DNA of 40,018 nucleotides from T3Sed10-213 sp012519365 (GTDB taxonomy: Bacteria > Planctomycetota > Phycisphaerae > Sedimentisphaerales > Anaerohalosphaeraceae), in NCBI GenBank assembly GCA_033809355.1, contig JAPXLV010000022.1, positions 1 through 40,018 on the forward strand. The letters run 5' to 3'. Of the stretch, positions 1-7,726 are shown piece by piece. Position numbers and translations under genes: made by a program. How positions within the stretch are numbered: position 1 is the first letter of the stretch; the number at the start of each line of letters is the position of its first letter. Below the pieces are notes generated by a model. It searched no databases and was not told the DNA's origin. It worked only from the letters and a program-made list of their open reading frames with translations.

Positions 1-67
1 GGTTGTCCCCATGCGCTGGACAGAAACACCGTTAAGTTAAGGTGGAACTGTCTGCTCGGGTTCACGG

Positions 68-1033
68 TTAACCGACTCTGGGTGAGGGAGCCCGGAGGGC
101 GACCGAGCCCAGAGTCGCGTCGACGGCGGACCGCCCGCCATCGGTCTTGATCATATCAACATCTTTCGTTTTTGCAAGTCCGTATACTGCCGCCGGGGTT
201 CGTCGCTCCAGCGACCGATGCCGCCGGCGGTGATTATAAAAGTCAAAGTACCGCCGCAGCCCAAACCGCGCCTGGGCGGGGTCCCTGTAGTCCCGGATAT
301 ACACATCTTCATACTTGACCGTCCGCCAGAGCCGCTCGACCATGATGTTATCAAACGCACGTCCCACGCCGTCCATGCTGATGGCGATGCCATGCTGCGT
401 CAGCAGTCCCGTAAACGCTTCCGAGGTAAACTGGCTGCCCTGATCCGTATTGAAAACTTGCGGCCTCCGTCCGCTCGCCAGCGCCCGCTGAAGGGCCTCT
501 ACGCAAAACGCGGCGTCCAGCGTATTGGATAGCTCCCAACTCAGCACGCACCGTGAGTACCAGTCCATCACAGCGACCAGATAGACGAATCCGCCCGCCA
601 GACGGATATAGGTGATATCCGCACACCAGACCTGATCGGGCCGGGTAATCTCAAGGGCCTTGAGCAGATACGGGTACTTCTGATGCTGTGGATGGGCTGC
701 AGAGGTATTTTTACGCGGTTTCGGATAAATCGCCTCAAGCCCCAGTTTCCGCATCAAACGCCGAATCCGCTTGTGATTGACCTGGATGCCGTGTTCTTCG
801 GCCAGCGCGTCCCGCATCCCATAGCGCCCCCGTGACGGCTGATCGGTGTACAACTGATCAACCAGACCCAGCAGCTTTAGCTCGAAGGCCCGACGCTGAG
901 AATCCACCTGCGACTGGTAATAAGCCGTTGAGCGGCTCAGGCCCAGAAGATCACACTGACGCTGAACCGTGGGCGATTGTTTATCGGGTTGTTTTTCAAG
1001 CATGGCCCGCTTAGTCTCCACAGTCAAGCCCAA
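68..1033 (-). CDS. IS3-family transposase OrfB (DDE catalytic subunit)
   Basis: This is the catalytic half of an IS3-family transposase. It has an N-terminal HTH_21-like segment (LLGLSRSTAYY, about residues 29-39) and an rve-type integrase core. The DDE triad is readable: Asp in VWCADITY, Asp in FNTDQGSQF, and Glu in VERLWRTVKYE. The likely functional product is an OrfAB fusion made by -1 frameshifting on a run of nine A (minus strand; positions 1044-1052). In the orfB frame the sequence upstream of the TTG at 1033 is open and reads KKNHESLG, so 1033 need not be a real start. The gene is intact, with no internal stop. Confidence 0.93.
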   Translation of the reverse strand: MGLTVETKRAMLEKQPDKQSPTVQRQCDLLGLSRSTAYYQSQVDSQRRAFELKLLGLVDQLYTDQPSRGRYGMRDALAEEHGIQVNHKRIRRLMRKLGLEAIYPKPRKNTSAAHPQHQKYPYLLKALEITRPDQVWCADITYIRLAGGFVYLVAVMDWYSRCVLSWELSNTLDAAFCVEALQRALASGRRPQVFNTDQGSQFTSEAFTGLLTQHGIAISMDGVGRAFDNIMVERLWRTVKYEDVYIRDYRDPAQARFGLRRYFDFYNHRRRHRSLERRTPAAVYGLAKTKDVDMIKTDGGRSAVDATLGSVALRAPSPRVG

Positions 1034-1316
1034 GCTCTCGTGATTTTTTTTTCATCCAGTTGACGTCCACCTGAAGTTCGCCAATCTGCCGGTACAGCCG
1101 ATCCACCAACGCCTGCTGGTCCTGTTGCTGATGTTCCCGTTTTTTGCTGAACACCTCCGGCAGGGCCTCCAACGCCTGCCGCTTCCACTCGGTGATCTGG
1201 TTGGGGTGAACGTCGAATTCACTGGCTAACTGCGCCAGGGTCTTGTCCTCACGCAATGCCGCACGCACCACGCGAGCCTTGAATTCCGCCGAAAACTGTC
1301 GCCTTTTCTGTGTCAT
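1011..1316 (-). CDS. IS3-family transposase OrfA (HTH DNA-binding subunit)
   Basis: A 101-residue protein with the HTH_Tnp_1 pattern: RRQFSAEFKARVVRAAL, then LAQLASEFDVHPNQITEWK at about residues 27-45. A short C-terminal coiled segment (VDRLYRQIGELQVD) resembles the leucine-zipper multimerisation region of IS3 OrfA proteins. It binds the terminal repeats in this family. An AAAGGA ribosome site precedes the ATG at 1316. The gene overlaps orfB by 23 bases, and the A9 slippery run lies near its end at residues MKKK. Confidence 0.92.
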   Translation of the reverse strand: MTQKRRQFSAEFKARVVRAALREDKTLAQLASEFDVHPNQITEWKRQALEALPEVFSKKREHQQQDQQALVDRLYRQIGELQVDVNWMKKKSRELGLDCGD

Positions 1317-1401
1317 TGTCTCGAGGTCCTTTCAAAGTCTTTCGATTTACTATACCCGAAAACAACTCCACCTTAAACCCCCTGTCCAGTTTTTGGGGAC
1401 A

Positions 1402-2944
1402 CGCTCAGGAATTATCGGACGTCCCACCCTTAAGGGTGGGCACAGGTTAGTGTTGACAGCGTCATCGTAGACGCTATTATGTGTAACTCAGGTGGCCCCC
1501 GTTTGGGCGCCCCCAGTGGCTCCCTTTTCGATGTTTTTTTCCACCGAGGATGATGCGGGGCGTTATTGACCGATCACACAATTCGTGCACCTGAAATTCA
1601 GCAAGGTAAATCGCCAATTACAGAATCGCCAAAACCGCAGATTTTTACCATTTCGTATGGATCGCCAGCGGCACACAGTCTCACTCGGCCCTAATTTATG
1701 CCGTAAAGTAGCCGTCAGAGCCGTTTTATTGGCGCAGCATCGGCGTTTTGCCTTACAGACATCCCTCGGTAGGATGTGGACGTAAAAGGCTTAATAATTT
1801 GCGAAACCCTCCGTCAGGGTATTCAGGCCGCCCCACCAAGAAAGTGTCTCAAAGAGCATTCGGTAAAAATCCGCACTTTTGACGAAAACCGAAACCGCTA
1901 ATTCACCTTGCTAAGAAACAGCAGAGTCCCGCGAGATAAGTCCGTGGAATAAAACTCTGGACTCTAAGCATCCGACATGGCAACCCGGTTTCAATGTAAA
2001 ACATCTGGACTCGCAATGTCTTGTTGTTGAAATCTTGTGACGCGTTTTGAGAGGTACTATGGGTGGTAATAGCGCGGGCGGGTGGGGGTGTGGTAAAGTT
2101 TTTGCAGACCTGAATTATCTTTTTTTCTGTCTTCTTTCTCCGGCGGGTTTGACCTGCTCTGCTCTGATCTTTGTCCTGGCTTCATCTATCAAGGTTTTTG
2201 GCCTGAAATCAGGGTTTTTGTTGGCGATGTGCGTTCGCTCGTCGCCGAACATCCGCTCTTTTGCCTCCGCTGCATTCGTGCGGTTGTATACGCCCGGCGA
2301 CTATCACCCCACAAACTGACCAGATCAAAGCGATGTCATATAAATAGAATACGTTAATTATAGTGTTTTGCCTTTCGCCTCTTCGTTTCAATGTACCTAT
2401 TGCCTCTTTTCCCCGCTTCATGGTTCTGGTGTCAATGCATCTTGAATTATCGCATTTGGCTTTGTCTGATGTTCTTCGGTGGAGTCCGGTCCGGCTGGCG
2501 CCGCTTTCCTTCAGATGTCCTGTCTTGGTGTGGGTGGGCTTTTAACTGTTAGCAGGCTTTGGTGGTTGCCGGGGATGCTGGTGATCTGTGTGGCTGTCTG
2601 CGACGGTGTTGCGGGCTGTTCTCTGTGGATATTTGACTGTTGCCGGCGATGGTGCGTGTGCTGATCCTGCCGGCGGTATGCGATGCTGGTGGCTGGCATG
2701 TTGAACGTGAACCTGTTGCAGGTGCTGCTCGGTGCTTCTATTTTCTGGGCTGTCTCTGACTGTTATTGCGGGGGTGGTGATACTTTCTGCTGAGTGTGTG
2801 TGGACTGGCCTGATTCTTTTAGATCTTATGCAAAACCGGCCAAGTGTCCAACAAAAAAAGTTTGGAATCATCAAAATATTTCACCTGTTATTGGCCTGAT
2901 AAACAGGTTTTTAGAATAATTTTTAAAAAATTTTATTTTTACCC
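1402..2944. other. Gene-poor stretch between the IS3 element and the integrative element
   Basis: I see no credible gene in about 1.5 kb. The open frames (for example 2047-2319 + and 2542-2874 -) lack ribosome sites and have no recognisable motif. Two features stand out. An 18-bp perfect palindrome, CCCACCCTTAAGGGTGGG, lies at 1423-1440 just outside the IS. A stretch at about 2461-2830 is strikingly G+T-rich on the + strand. I searched this stretch for a copy of the tRNA-Ser 3' end that would mark the left end of the element and found none, so that end may lie outside the window or be lost. Confidence 0.6.
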
Positions 2945-2974
2945 TTGATAATAGTATAATTAGATGCATAATAT
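2945..2974 (+). promoter_or_regulatory. Sigma70-type promoter for the small-gene cluster
   Basis: TTGATA (2945-2950), an 18-base spacer, then TAATAT (2969-2974), in a very AT-rich stretch. It sits about 50 bases upstream of the first gene at 3025 and points toward the run of small + strand genes. A second possible -10, TATAAT, lies inside the spacer. Confidence 0.6.
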
Positions 2975-3024
2975 ATTGTAGTAGAACATAAAACCTGGCT
3001 CTCTTATTTGAAAGGGTTTCAGAA

Positions 3025-3228
3025 ATGAATCATCAAGCAATCAACGAGATATTGGAAAGACTGGCTAACGGGCAACGGCAACAGAGGGCCGACCAGATCG
3101 ACGCTTACGGTCTGTACGATGTTTGGGCTGACCTGCTGGCGGTGCTGGCTGAGGGCGGCGATGAATCGGCAGGGCTGGCGACGTTTGCCGATGCGGTCAT
3201 CAGTTACCATCGAATCAGAAACCGGTAA
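3025..3228 (+). CDS. Small hypothetical protein, first gene of the element cluster
   Basis: A 67-residue protein of unknown function. I do not recognise the family. It is predicted helical with an acidic middle (DQIDAYGLYDVWADLLAVLAEGGDE) and no signal peptide or membrane segment. The ATG at 3025 follows a good GAAAGGG ribosome site, and a promoter-like sequence lies about 50 bases upstream. It is followed at once by a hairpin of the type that recurs after its neighbours, which suggests a real transcribed cluster. Confidence 0.6.
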   Translation: MNHQAINEILERLANGQRQQRADQIDAYGLYDVWADLLAVLAEGGDESAGLATFADAVISYHRIRNR

Positions 3229-3234
3229 ATCACC

Positions 3235-3256
3235 GGGGGCGGCGTTTGTCGCCTCC
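3235..3256 (+). repeat. Intergenic hairpin module 1
   Basis: GGGGGCGGC pairs with GTCGCCTCC across a GTTT loop (9 bp including G-T pairs). It lies between the genes at 3025 and 3291, about 35 bases before the next AAAGGGG ribosome site. It is the first of four similar hairpins in this cluster. Confidence 0.65.
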
Positions 3257-3290
3257 TCAACTTTAATCTTTATCGAAAGGGGTTTTGGCT

Positions 3291-3785
3291 ATGGAAACGA
3301 CGAAAGAAGTATTGCAGGCGGTTTTGAGGGCTGGCGAGAAGTATACCATCTACCGGATGAACAGCGCCATTGCGGCGGCCTTCAAGCGGGAAATCACCAC
3401 CAAGAAGCTGACCGACGAGGGAATCGTCTACACCGAAGGGCGCGGACGCAAGCGGTATATTATGCGCTACGAGGAGCGGCACTACTCCTGCGCTCCGCTA
3501 AAGCCGCTGTCCTGTGCCTTCTTTGCCGGCTGGGGTCAGCCGTTCAAGCTGGACACCGAGGGCGACCGGTGGAGCGGGAACGCCTGTTTCAACTTCATCG
3601 GCGACCCTGCAGCGCTGCGGGAGTGGATCCAGACAAAGCAGCTCAACCCGTTTTTTGAGCGGTCAAATCTGCTGGCGATCAGCGGCGGCGACTTCGACCG
3701 CGACGGGCAGCTCATTTTTCCGGAAGAATACGAACAAGGGCGGCACGCCGTTATTGACCGGATTTTGAGCAAACAAACGGCATAA
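3291..3785 (+). CDS. Hypothetical protein of the element cluster
   Basis: A 164-residue cytoplasmic protein with no family I can name. The N-terminal 65 residues (VLQAVLRAGEKYTIYRMN, then FKREITTKKLTDEGIVYTE) could form a winged-helix-like fold, but this is only an impression from helix spacing. The C-terminal half contains FFERSNLLAISGGDFDRDG. I chose the ATG at 3291 because GAAAGGGG lies about 9 bases upstream. A TTG two codons earlier is also open. It is flanked by hairpin modules 1 and 2. Confidence 0.65.
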   Translation: METTKEVLQAVLRAGEKYTIYRMNSAIAAAFKREITTKKLTDEGIVYTEGRGRKRYIMRYEERHYSCAPLKPLSCAFFAGWGQPFKLDTEGDRWSGNACFNFIGDPAALREWIQTKQLNPFFERSNLLAISGGDFDRDGQLIFPEEYEQGRHAVIDRILSKQTA

Positions 3786-3798
3786 CCAAAACATTGAG

Positions 3799-3822
3799 CG
3801 GGGCGGGCTTCGGCCTGTCCCG
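3799..3822 (+). repeat. Intergenic hairpin module 2 (TTCG loop)
   Basis: CGGGGCGGGC pairs with GCCTGTCCCG around a TTCG loop: 10 bp, with a C-G closing pair giving the very stable cUUCGg tetraloop. It lies between 3785 and 3845 and is followed by TTGAAAGGGTTTT, the same ribosome-site context seen for neighbouring genes. Confidence 0.7.
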
Positions 3823-3844
3823 CGATTCTTGAAAGGGTTTTCGG

Positions 3845-4285
3845 ATGATCCAAGTAACCGCAAAACCGGAAACATTCAGACCCACAGCACAGATGATCGA
3901 CGCGGCGCGGGCGGTGTTTGTTGCGATGGCATACGAAGCGACTGTCCGACCCATCGTCGAAACCTATCAGATCAACATTTTAAGGGCTTTGGGCTATGAC
4001 GAAACGATGCTCGGCTGTGAATACCGGATGCCCGACAACGATTTAGAGCAGTATTACGCACAATGCCGCATCCAACACAAAAAAGCAGGTTTTGATGTGC
4101 CTGATGACTATTGCCCGCTGCTGATGGCAGAAAATGAAACCAGGAAGGCCAAACGGCGGCTGGTCGATGTCTCCTGCCCTGTTCTGTTCGAGGATGTGGA
4201 CGCTGACAGACTGCTGTGCAGCGGGCTGGAAATTTATGACAAATTTGTGGACTTGACGCTGCGGATGCTCGTGGCGCACCTGTAA
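3845..4285 (+). CDS. Hypothetical protein of the element cluster
   Basis: A 146-residue soluble protein of unknown family. The N-terminal half is helical (MIDAARAVFVAMAYEATVRP), and the middle has aromatic and acidic residues (EYRMPDNDLEQYYAQC). Several cysteines are scattered (GCEYR, AQCRI, DDYCPL, VSCPVL, LLCSG), but they do not form a tidy zinc motif. The ATG at 3845 is preceded by GAAAGGG. It is followed by hairpin module 3. I cannot assign a function. Confidence 0.65.
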   Translation: MIQVTAKPETFRPTAQMIDAARAVFVAMAYEATVRPIVETYQINILRALGYDETMLGCEYRMPDNDLEQYYAQCRIQHKKAGFDVPDDYCPLLMAENETRKAKRRLVDVSCPVLFEDVDADRLLCSGLEIYDKFVDLTLRMLVAHL

Positions 4286-4293
4286 CCGAATCC

Positions 4294-4321
4294 GGGGGCG
4301 GCGGCTTTAGCTGCCGTCCCC
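4294..4321 (+). repeat. Intergenic hairpin module 3
   Basis: A 12-bp stem (4294-4305 with 4310-4321, including two G-T pairs) around a TTTA loop, beginning GGGGGCGGC exactly like module 1. It is the longest of the four modules and lies between 4285 and 4346. Confidence 0.7.
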
Positions 4322-4345
4322 ATATCACCCAAAGGACATGAAACA

Positions 4346-4570
4346 ATGAAAGACCTGACAGGCAGACCCCTATTGACCGGCGGCGCGGCAGGCGCTCAGC
4401 GTGAGGCGTGGAACATCAAAGACTTTAAAACCTTCGCGGCAGTCGACCGCGAACTTGCCCAGCGCGACGTGGACGGACAGACAACCCTCTTCGGCGACGT
4501 GATCCGGCATGAACCGAAACCGCAACGCACTGTAAAACCCGATAAACCCAAACCCCCAACTCTATTTTGA
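4346..4570 (+). CDS. Small hypothetical protein
   Basis: A 74-residue hydrophilic protein of unknown function. The C-terminus is rich in Pro and Lys (PKPQRTVKPDKPKPPTLF) and probably disordered. The segment ELAQRDVDGQTTLFGDVIRH may form a short folded core. The AAAGGACATGAAACAATG context gives a usable ribosome site. The next gene follows within 11 bases without a hairpin, so the two are likely translated together. Confidence 0.55.
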   Translation: MKDLTGRPLLTGGAAGAQREAWNIKDFKTFAAVDRELAQRDVDGQTTLFGDVIRHEPKPQRTVKPDKPKPPTLF

Positions 4571-4581
4571 AAGGCAACACC

Positions 4582-4806
4582 ATGAAAACACAAAAAGCGA
4601 CAATTGGAAGCTACAAAGGACAGCCCACGATTTCCCTGCCGATGGGCGACAGCGGGAAATTCTCGTTCACCTTCGGACTGCGGAAAGCGCGGGCGGTGCT
4701 GGACTATCTCGACGACATACGGGCATTTGTCAAAAGCCAAGACGAACACGCGCGCCAGCTTGCATCGGACGACTTCGACCAGGCACAGCACCTAGGCCAA
4801 TACTAA
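4582..4806 (+). CDS. Small hypothetical protein
   Basis: A 74-residue protein, unrecognised. It begins MKTQKATIGSYKGQPTISLP and contains a predicted helix (LRKARAVLDYLDDIRAFVKS, about residues 33-52) and an acidic tail. The ATG at 4582 is preferred over the TTG at 4567 because GAAAGG lies 8-9 bases upstream of the ATG. It is the last of the small genes and is followed by hairpin module 4. Confidence 0.6.
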   Translation: MKTQKATIGSYKGQPTISLPMGDSGKFSFTFGLRKARAVLDYLDDIRAFVKSQDEHARQLASDDFDQAQHLGQY

Positions 4807-4819
4807 CCAAAACAAGGAC

Positions 4820-4839
4820 GGGGCGGCTGCGGCTGCCCC
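4820..4839 (+). repeat. Intergenic hairpin module 4
   Basis: GGGGCGGC pairs with GCTGCCCC around a TGCG loop (8 bp, one G-T pair). It lies just after the gene ending at 4806. No T-run follows, so it is not a classical terminator. Confidence 0.65.
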
Positions 4840-4952
4840 AACTGTAAGACAGACGAATATTTGATGGATGAGGCATAGCTTTTCGGATAATAGAAGAAGT
4901 GGTATTTTTTTCCTTAACGTAAGATAAATGTTTCTAACAGGATATACAGAAA

Positions 4953-5681
4953 ATGAAGAATAAAACAAAACTCAACAACAAGGCCGTCATTTACGCGCGG
5001 TTCAGCCCGCGGCGGAACGCGGCGGAATGTGAATCATGCGCAGCCCAGATTGAGTATTGCAGTGACTACTGCCGGTCTAAACGATGGAACGTGATCGCCG
5101 AGTTCCAAGACGATGCCATCAGCGGTAAACGGTCTGACAATCGACCGGGGCTGAAACGGGCAATGGATTTATGCGTCCAGGAAAAAGCCACGCTGGTAGT
5201 CTATTCATTGTCCCGGCTGGCGCGCAACACAACCGAAACGCTGGCGATTTTATCAAAACTGGAATTTCATCGCTGCGGATTCAGTTCACGCAAGGAAGAA
5301 ATCGACACCACAACCCCGGTTGGTCGACTGATTGTGACGATTCTGGCCGCCATCCAGCAGATGGAACGAGAAGTGCTCTCGGAACGCACATCGGACTCCA
5401 TGCGATACTACCAAAGCCAGGGGCGGCGAATGAGCAGCAAGCCGCCGTATGGATATGCGGTCTGCCCTACAGATCCAGCCCGATTGGTTGAGCACGTCTC
5501 GGAGCAAGCTGTGATCCGGCGTATTATTGACCTTCGTAATCAGAATATGGGTTTGCGCCAGATATGTCGGGAACTGGACGCCCATGGGATCAAGCCCCGC
5601 TATCACCGTTCCACAAACGGCAAAAAACACAGCGGCTGGCACCACTCCACAATTCGGTCGATACTGGATGCCCACTGTTGA
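4953..5681 (+). CDS. Serine recombinase (resolvase/invertase family), apparently active
   Basis: A 242-residue serine site-specific recombinase. The catalytic core is intact: YARFS (Arg16, Ser18), DDAISGK, then SLSRLARN (Arg88 and Arg91), followed by the ILAAIQQMERE helix. The segment after residue 160 (KPPYGYAVCP, then LRQICRELDAHGIKPR and WHHSTIRSIL) resembles the start of the Recombinase domain used for DNA binding in larger serine integrases, but here it is short. It would cut, strand-exchange and rejoin DNA by a 5'-phosphoserine intermediate. An ACAGGA site precedes the ATG. The next gene is a paralogue that has lost catalytic residues. Confidence 0.88.
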   Translation: MKNKTKLNNKAVIYARFSPRRNAAECESCAAQIEYCSDYCRSKRWNVIAEFQDDAISGKRSDNRPGLKRAMDLCVQEKATLVVYSLSRLARNTTETLAILSKLEFHRCGFSSRKEEIDTTTPVGRLIVTILAAIQQMEREVLSERTSDSMRYYQSQGRRMSSKPPYGYAVCPTDPARLVEHVSEQAVIRRIIDLRNQNMGLRQICRELDAHGIKPRYHRSTNGKKHSGWHHSTIRSILDAHC

Positions 5682-5744
5682 CAAACCGCCGGATTTGATT
5701 AATATGCCTCAAAATGGATTAATCAAAACCCAGAGGATTTGACC

Positions 5745-6470
5745 GTGGACGCCGTCAACAAGAGAAATGTGGTGCTTTATGCCCGCTATGCCCGTCTGCC
5801 CAGACCTGCCGGCCAGACATGTAAATCCTGCGCAGAGCAACTTGAGGGGTGTTGTGAATTCGCCAATTTCAACCAGTGGACTGTGATTGGCGAACATCAC
5901 GACGACGCCACCGCCCCGAAACGCGCCGACAATCGACCGGGACTTCAGGCGGCGATCACCCAGTGCACCGAGCAAAAGGCGGCGCTGATAGTCCTTACTC
6001 TATCACGGCTGGCCCTTAACGCCCGCGAGGCGCACCGTATTCTTCAGACCCTGCTGGACAACGGCGCCGACCTGGTGGTTATTGAGGATAATCGAATTGA
6101 CACTGCAACGGATAACCGGCGGCTGCTGTTGACTGCGCTAAAGGCCGCAGCCGAACTCGAATCCGAACAGATCGCCCAGCGTACCGCCAAAGCGATGAGT
6201 GAGCATCAATCCAAGGGTAAGCGGATGAGCGGACAGCCGCCCTACGGCTACAAAGTCAGCCCCAAAGACCCGTCTCGGCTTATTCTGAACAAAGACGAAC
6301 AGAAGGCCATCGAGCGCATCAAAGAGTTGGCCGGGCAGGGTAAGAGCTTGAATGGAATTTGCCGAATCCTGACCCAAGAAGGATTTCAGCCGCGCCAGCA
6401 CCGCCGCCACGACGGCACACTGGCCGGCCGGTGGCATGCCTCAACAATCAAAAAGATTCTCTGTTGCTAA
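5745..6470 (+). CDS. Serine recombinase paralogue, predicted catalytically inactive
   Basis: A 241-residue paralogue of the gene at 4953, with the same layout and matching segments (DNRPGL, SRLA, KRMSGQPPYGYKVSPKDP, ICRILTQEGFQPR). The catalytic serine is replaced by alanine: YARYA where the neighbour has YARFS (Ala codon 5790-5792). The second arginine of SRLAR has become leucine (SRLALN, codon 6015-6017). Both are needed for chemistry in this family, so this copy should not cleave DNA. It remains a full, uninterrupted frame, which argues for a retained role such as DNA binding or heterodimer regulation. I chose the GTG at 5745 because AGAGGA lies 7 bases upstream. A TTG at 5739 is too close to that site. 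Confidence 0.85.
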   Translation: MDAVNKRNVVLYARYARLPRPAGQTCKSCAEQLEGCCEFANFNQWTVIGEHHDDATAPKRADNRPGLQAAITQCTEQKAALIVLTLSRLALNAREAHRILQTLLDNGADLVVIEDNRIDTATDNRRLLLTALKAAAELESEQIAQRTAKAMSEHQSKGKRMSGQPPYGYKVSPKDPSRLILNKDEQKAIERIKELAGQGKSLNGICRILTQEGFQPRQHRRHDGTLAGRWHASTIKKILCC

Positions 6471-6534
6471 GGGTACCCACAAATACTCCTTTGAATATTC
6501 AAGCAAGTTCGACATTTTATTCAAATCGACCGTC

Positions 6535-6563
6535 TTGACAACTACAACGTTTGAGCATAATAT
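6535..6563 (+). promoter_or_regulatory. Sigma70 promoter for the HTH gene at 6590
   Basis: A perfect TTGACA (6535-6540), a 17-base spacer, then TAATAT (6558-6563). The predicted transcript starts near 6570, which rules out the upstream TTG at 6551 as the start codon of the following gene. Confidence 0.8.
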
Positions 6564-6589
6564 GCCAAACGGTCAAATTCGCTGACAAC

Positions 6590-7621
6590 ATGATACAGAA
6601 AGCCGTTCTCCGGTCAGTGGCACGCGAAGCCCGACCGCCGGAGACAGCTTTTTTTGTGGCGGTAGCGATGGATATTTTCTTTCAAGAACACGATTACAGA
6701 CAATTAGATTTGTTCAATGAAAACAAACCGCTCCAAACATGTTTTGATTTCAGCGTGTTTGCCGAAGAACGAATTCGCGAAAGAATTCCTCCTAAAGCAT
6801 CTTCGTTGGAAAAAACAGCATGTATCGTCCGAATGTCTGCCGAGTCTCTACTGTGGTTAATCACTGACGCTCACTCTCGTTATGACGAGATTAAGGAAAG
6901 ATCACAGGGAAAATATGTGTCTCCATACGTATTTCACAACAGAATGCTTTTTCCGCAGTTTTGGGTTTACGAAGTTACAAAGGGGCTCATGCTTAGCTCG
7001 CAGTTTCCTCTGGAATTCAGCGTTCATCTGCCTCAGCGATCCATTGCTCCTGATCGCGAGTATAATTCTGACTTCCGAAAATTTTGGCCGCATACTCCAG
7101 ATGCGACAGCTTTCTATGGCGCAGGGTCAAGCACCGCCGAGGCGGTTTCAAAAGCTCTGTTGGTATTTCTCCAAAAAAGTTGCCTTAGCGTTTTCCCTGA
7201 CCTGCCAAATTATCAGGCTTTAAGTGTGTTCTATGAGCCATACGATAGACGAGTCCTCATGGCAGAGAATTATAAGACGGGGAACGTAATGCCCTTGGTG
7301 GAGATTTGGCAGAATCTATCATGCTTTCTCGCTTCGGCATACATTTCGCCGGAAAAATGGTCTTTGGGAGATTTAGAGAGGGAATACTCCAAGGTAATGA
7401 GTTTGATTGAACACGAATATAAAATAGCCAAGGAAAACCAATTTGGCGAGGGCAAAAAAGACTCAAAGCCCAAAAAACGGGGGCGAAAACCTAAAATTGA
7501 TCCGAACGAGGTTAGGGCCTACGCTAAAAACAAGCCCCAGCTAACTCATAAACAGATTGCCGAGCACTTCAAATGTAACCGTTCAACTATCAGTAAAATT
7601 CTCAAGAACAGGTGTGAATAA
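6590..7621 (+). CDS. Hypothetical protein with C-terminal AT-hook-like and HTH segments
   Basis: About 343 residues from the ATG at 6590. An ATG at 6668 is also possible, and neither has a strong ribosome site. The large N-terminal region (about 1-280) is unrecognised. The C-terminus carries a basic KPKKRGRKPK stretch resembling an AT-hook, then LTHKQIAEHFKCNRSTISKILK, a convincing helix-turn-helix at the very end. It is probably a DNA-binding protein. It has its own strong promoter and is closed by a terminator at 7675, so it forms a single-gene unit. Base composition is more AT-rich than its neighbours, suggesting a separate origin. TGTGAA/TTCACA inverted repeats lie at its 3' end and before the next gene. 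Confidence 0.7.
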   Translation: MIQKAVLRSVAREARPPETAFFVAVAMDIFFQEHDYRQLDLFNENKPLQTCFDFSVFAEERIRERIPPKASSLEKTACIVRMSAESLLWLITDAHSRYDEIKERSQGKYVSPYVFHNRMLFPQFWVYEVTKGLMLSSQFPLEFSVHLPQRSIAPDREYNSDFRKFWPHTPDATAFYGAGSSTAEAVSKALLVFLQKSCLSVFPDLPNYQALSVFYEPYDRRVLMAENYKTGNVMPLVEIWQNLSCFLASAYISPEKWSLGDLEREYSKVMSLIEHEYKIAKENQFGEGKKDSKPKKRGRKPKIDPNEVRAYAKNKPQLTHKQIAEHFKCNRSTISKILKNRCE

Positions 7622-7637
7622 ATAGATCAGTTCACAC
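7612..7637. promoter_or_regulatory. Inverted repeat GTGTGAA-N12-TTCACAC
   Basis: A 7-bp perfect inverted repeat (7612-7618 with 7631-7637) spanning the stop codon of the HTH gene. The TGTGAA half-site recurs in a larger palindrome at 7727-7762. It could be an operator, but this is unproven. Confidence 0.4.
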
Positions 7638-7674
7638 TCAGCAAAACAAAAATCAAAAAAAATAAAAATTTTTT

Positions 7675-7706
7675 GCGGTGGTTCTAATTCAGAACCGCCT
7701 TTTTTT
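7675..7706 (+). terminator. Rho-independent terminator after the HTH gene
   Basis: A 9-bp stem GGTGGTTCT / AGAACCGCC with an AATTC loop, followed by a run of seven T. It lies about 55 bases after the stop at 7621. A-rich sequence on the other side could let it also act in the opposite direction. Confidence 0.85.
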
Positions 7707-7726
7707 ATTTAACTTTGAAAGTACCC

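Larger units (their letters stand above)
4..1401. mobile_element. IS3-family insertion sequence, complete
   Basis: The element is bounded by imperfect 20-bp terminal inverted repeats. The left end at 4-23 and the inverted right end at 1382-1401 both begin TGTCCCCA and end CTGGACAG, matching at 16 of 20 positions. Similarity continues inward: TTAAGGTGGA occurs near both ends. It carries overlapping orfA and orfB on the minus strand, the usual IS3 arrangement. Length is about 1.4 kb, normal for the family. Only three bases lie to the left, GGT against CGC on the right, so no target duplication is seen. Confidence 0.93.

Noticed and set aside
2047..2319. 90-codon + strand frame with hydrophobic segments
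   Set aside because: No ribosome site, sits in a G+T-biased gene-free region, and no motif.
1402..3024. Left attachment site of the tRNA-Ser element
   Set aside because: I searched for the GGAGGAGG/GATTCGAAC end of the tRNA and found no copy. It is probably outside the window.
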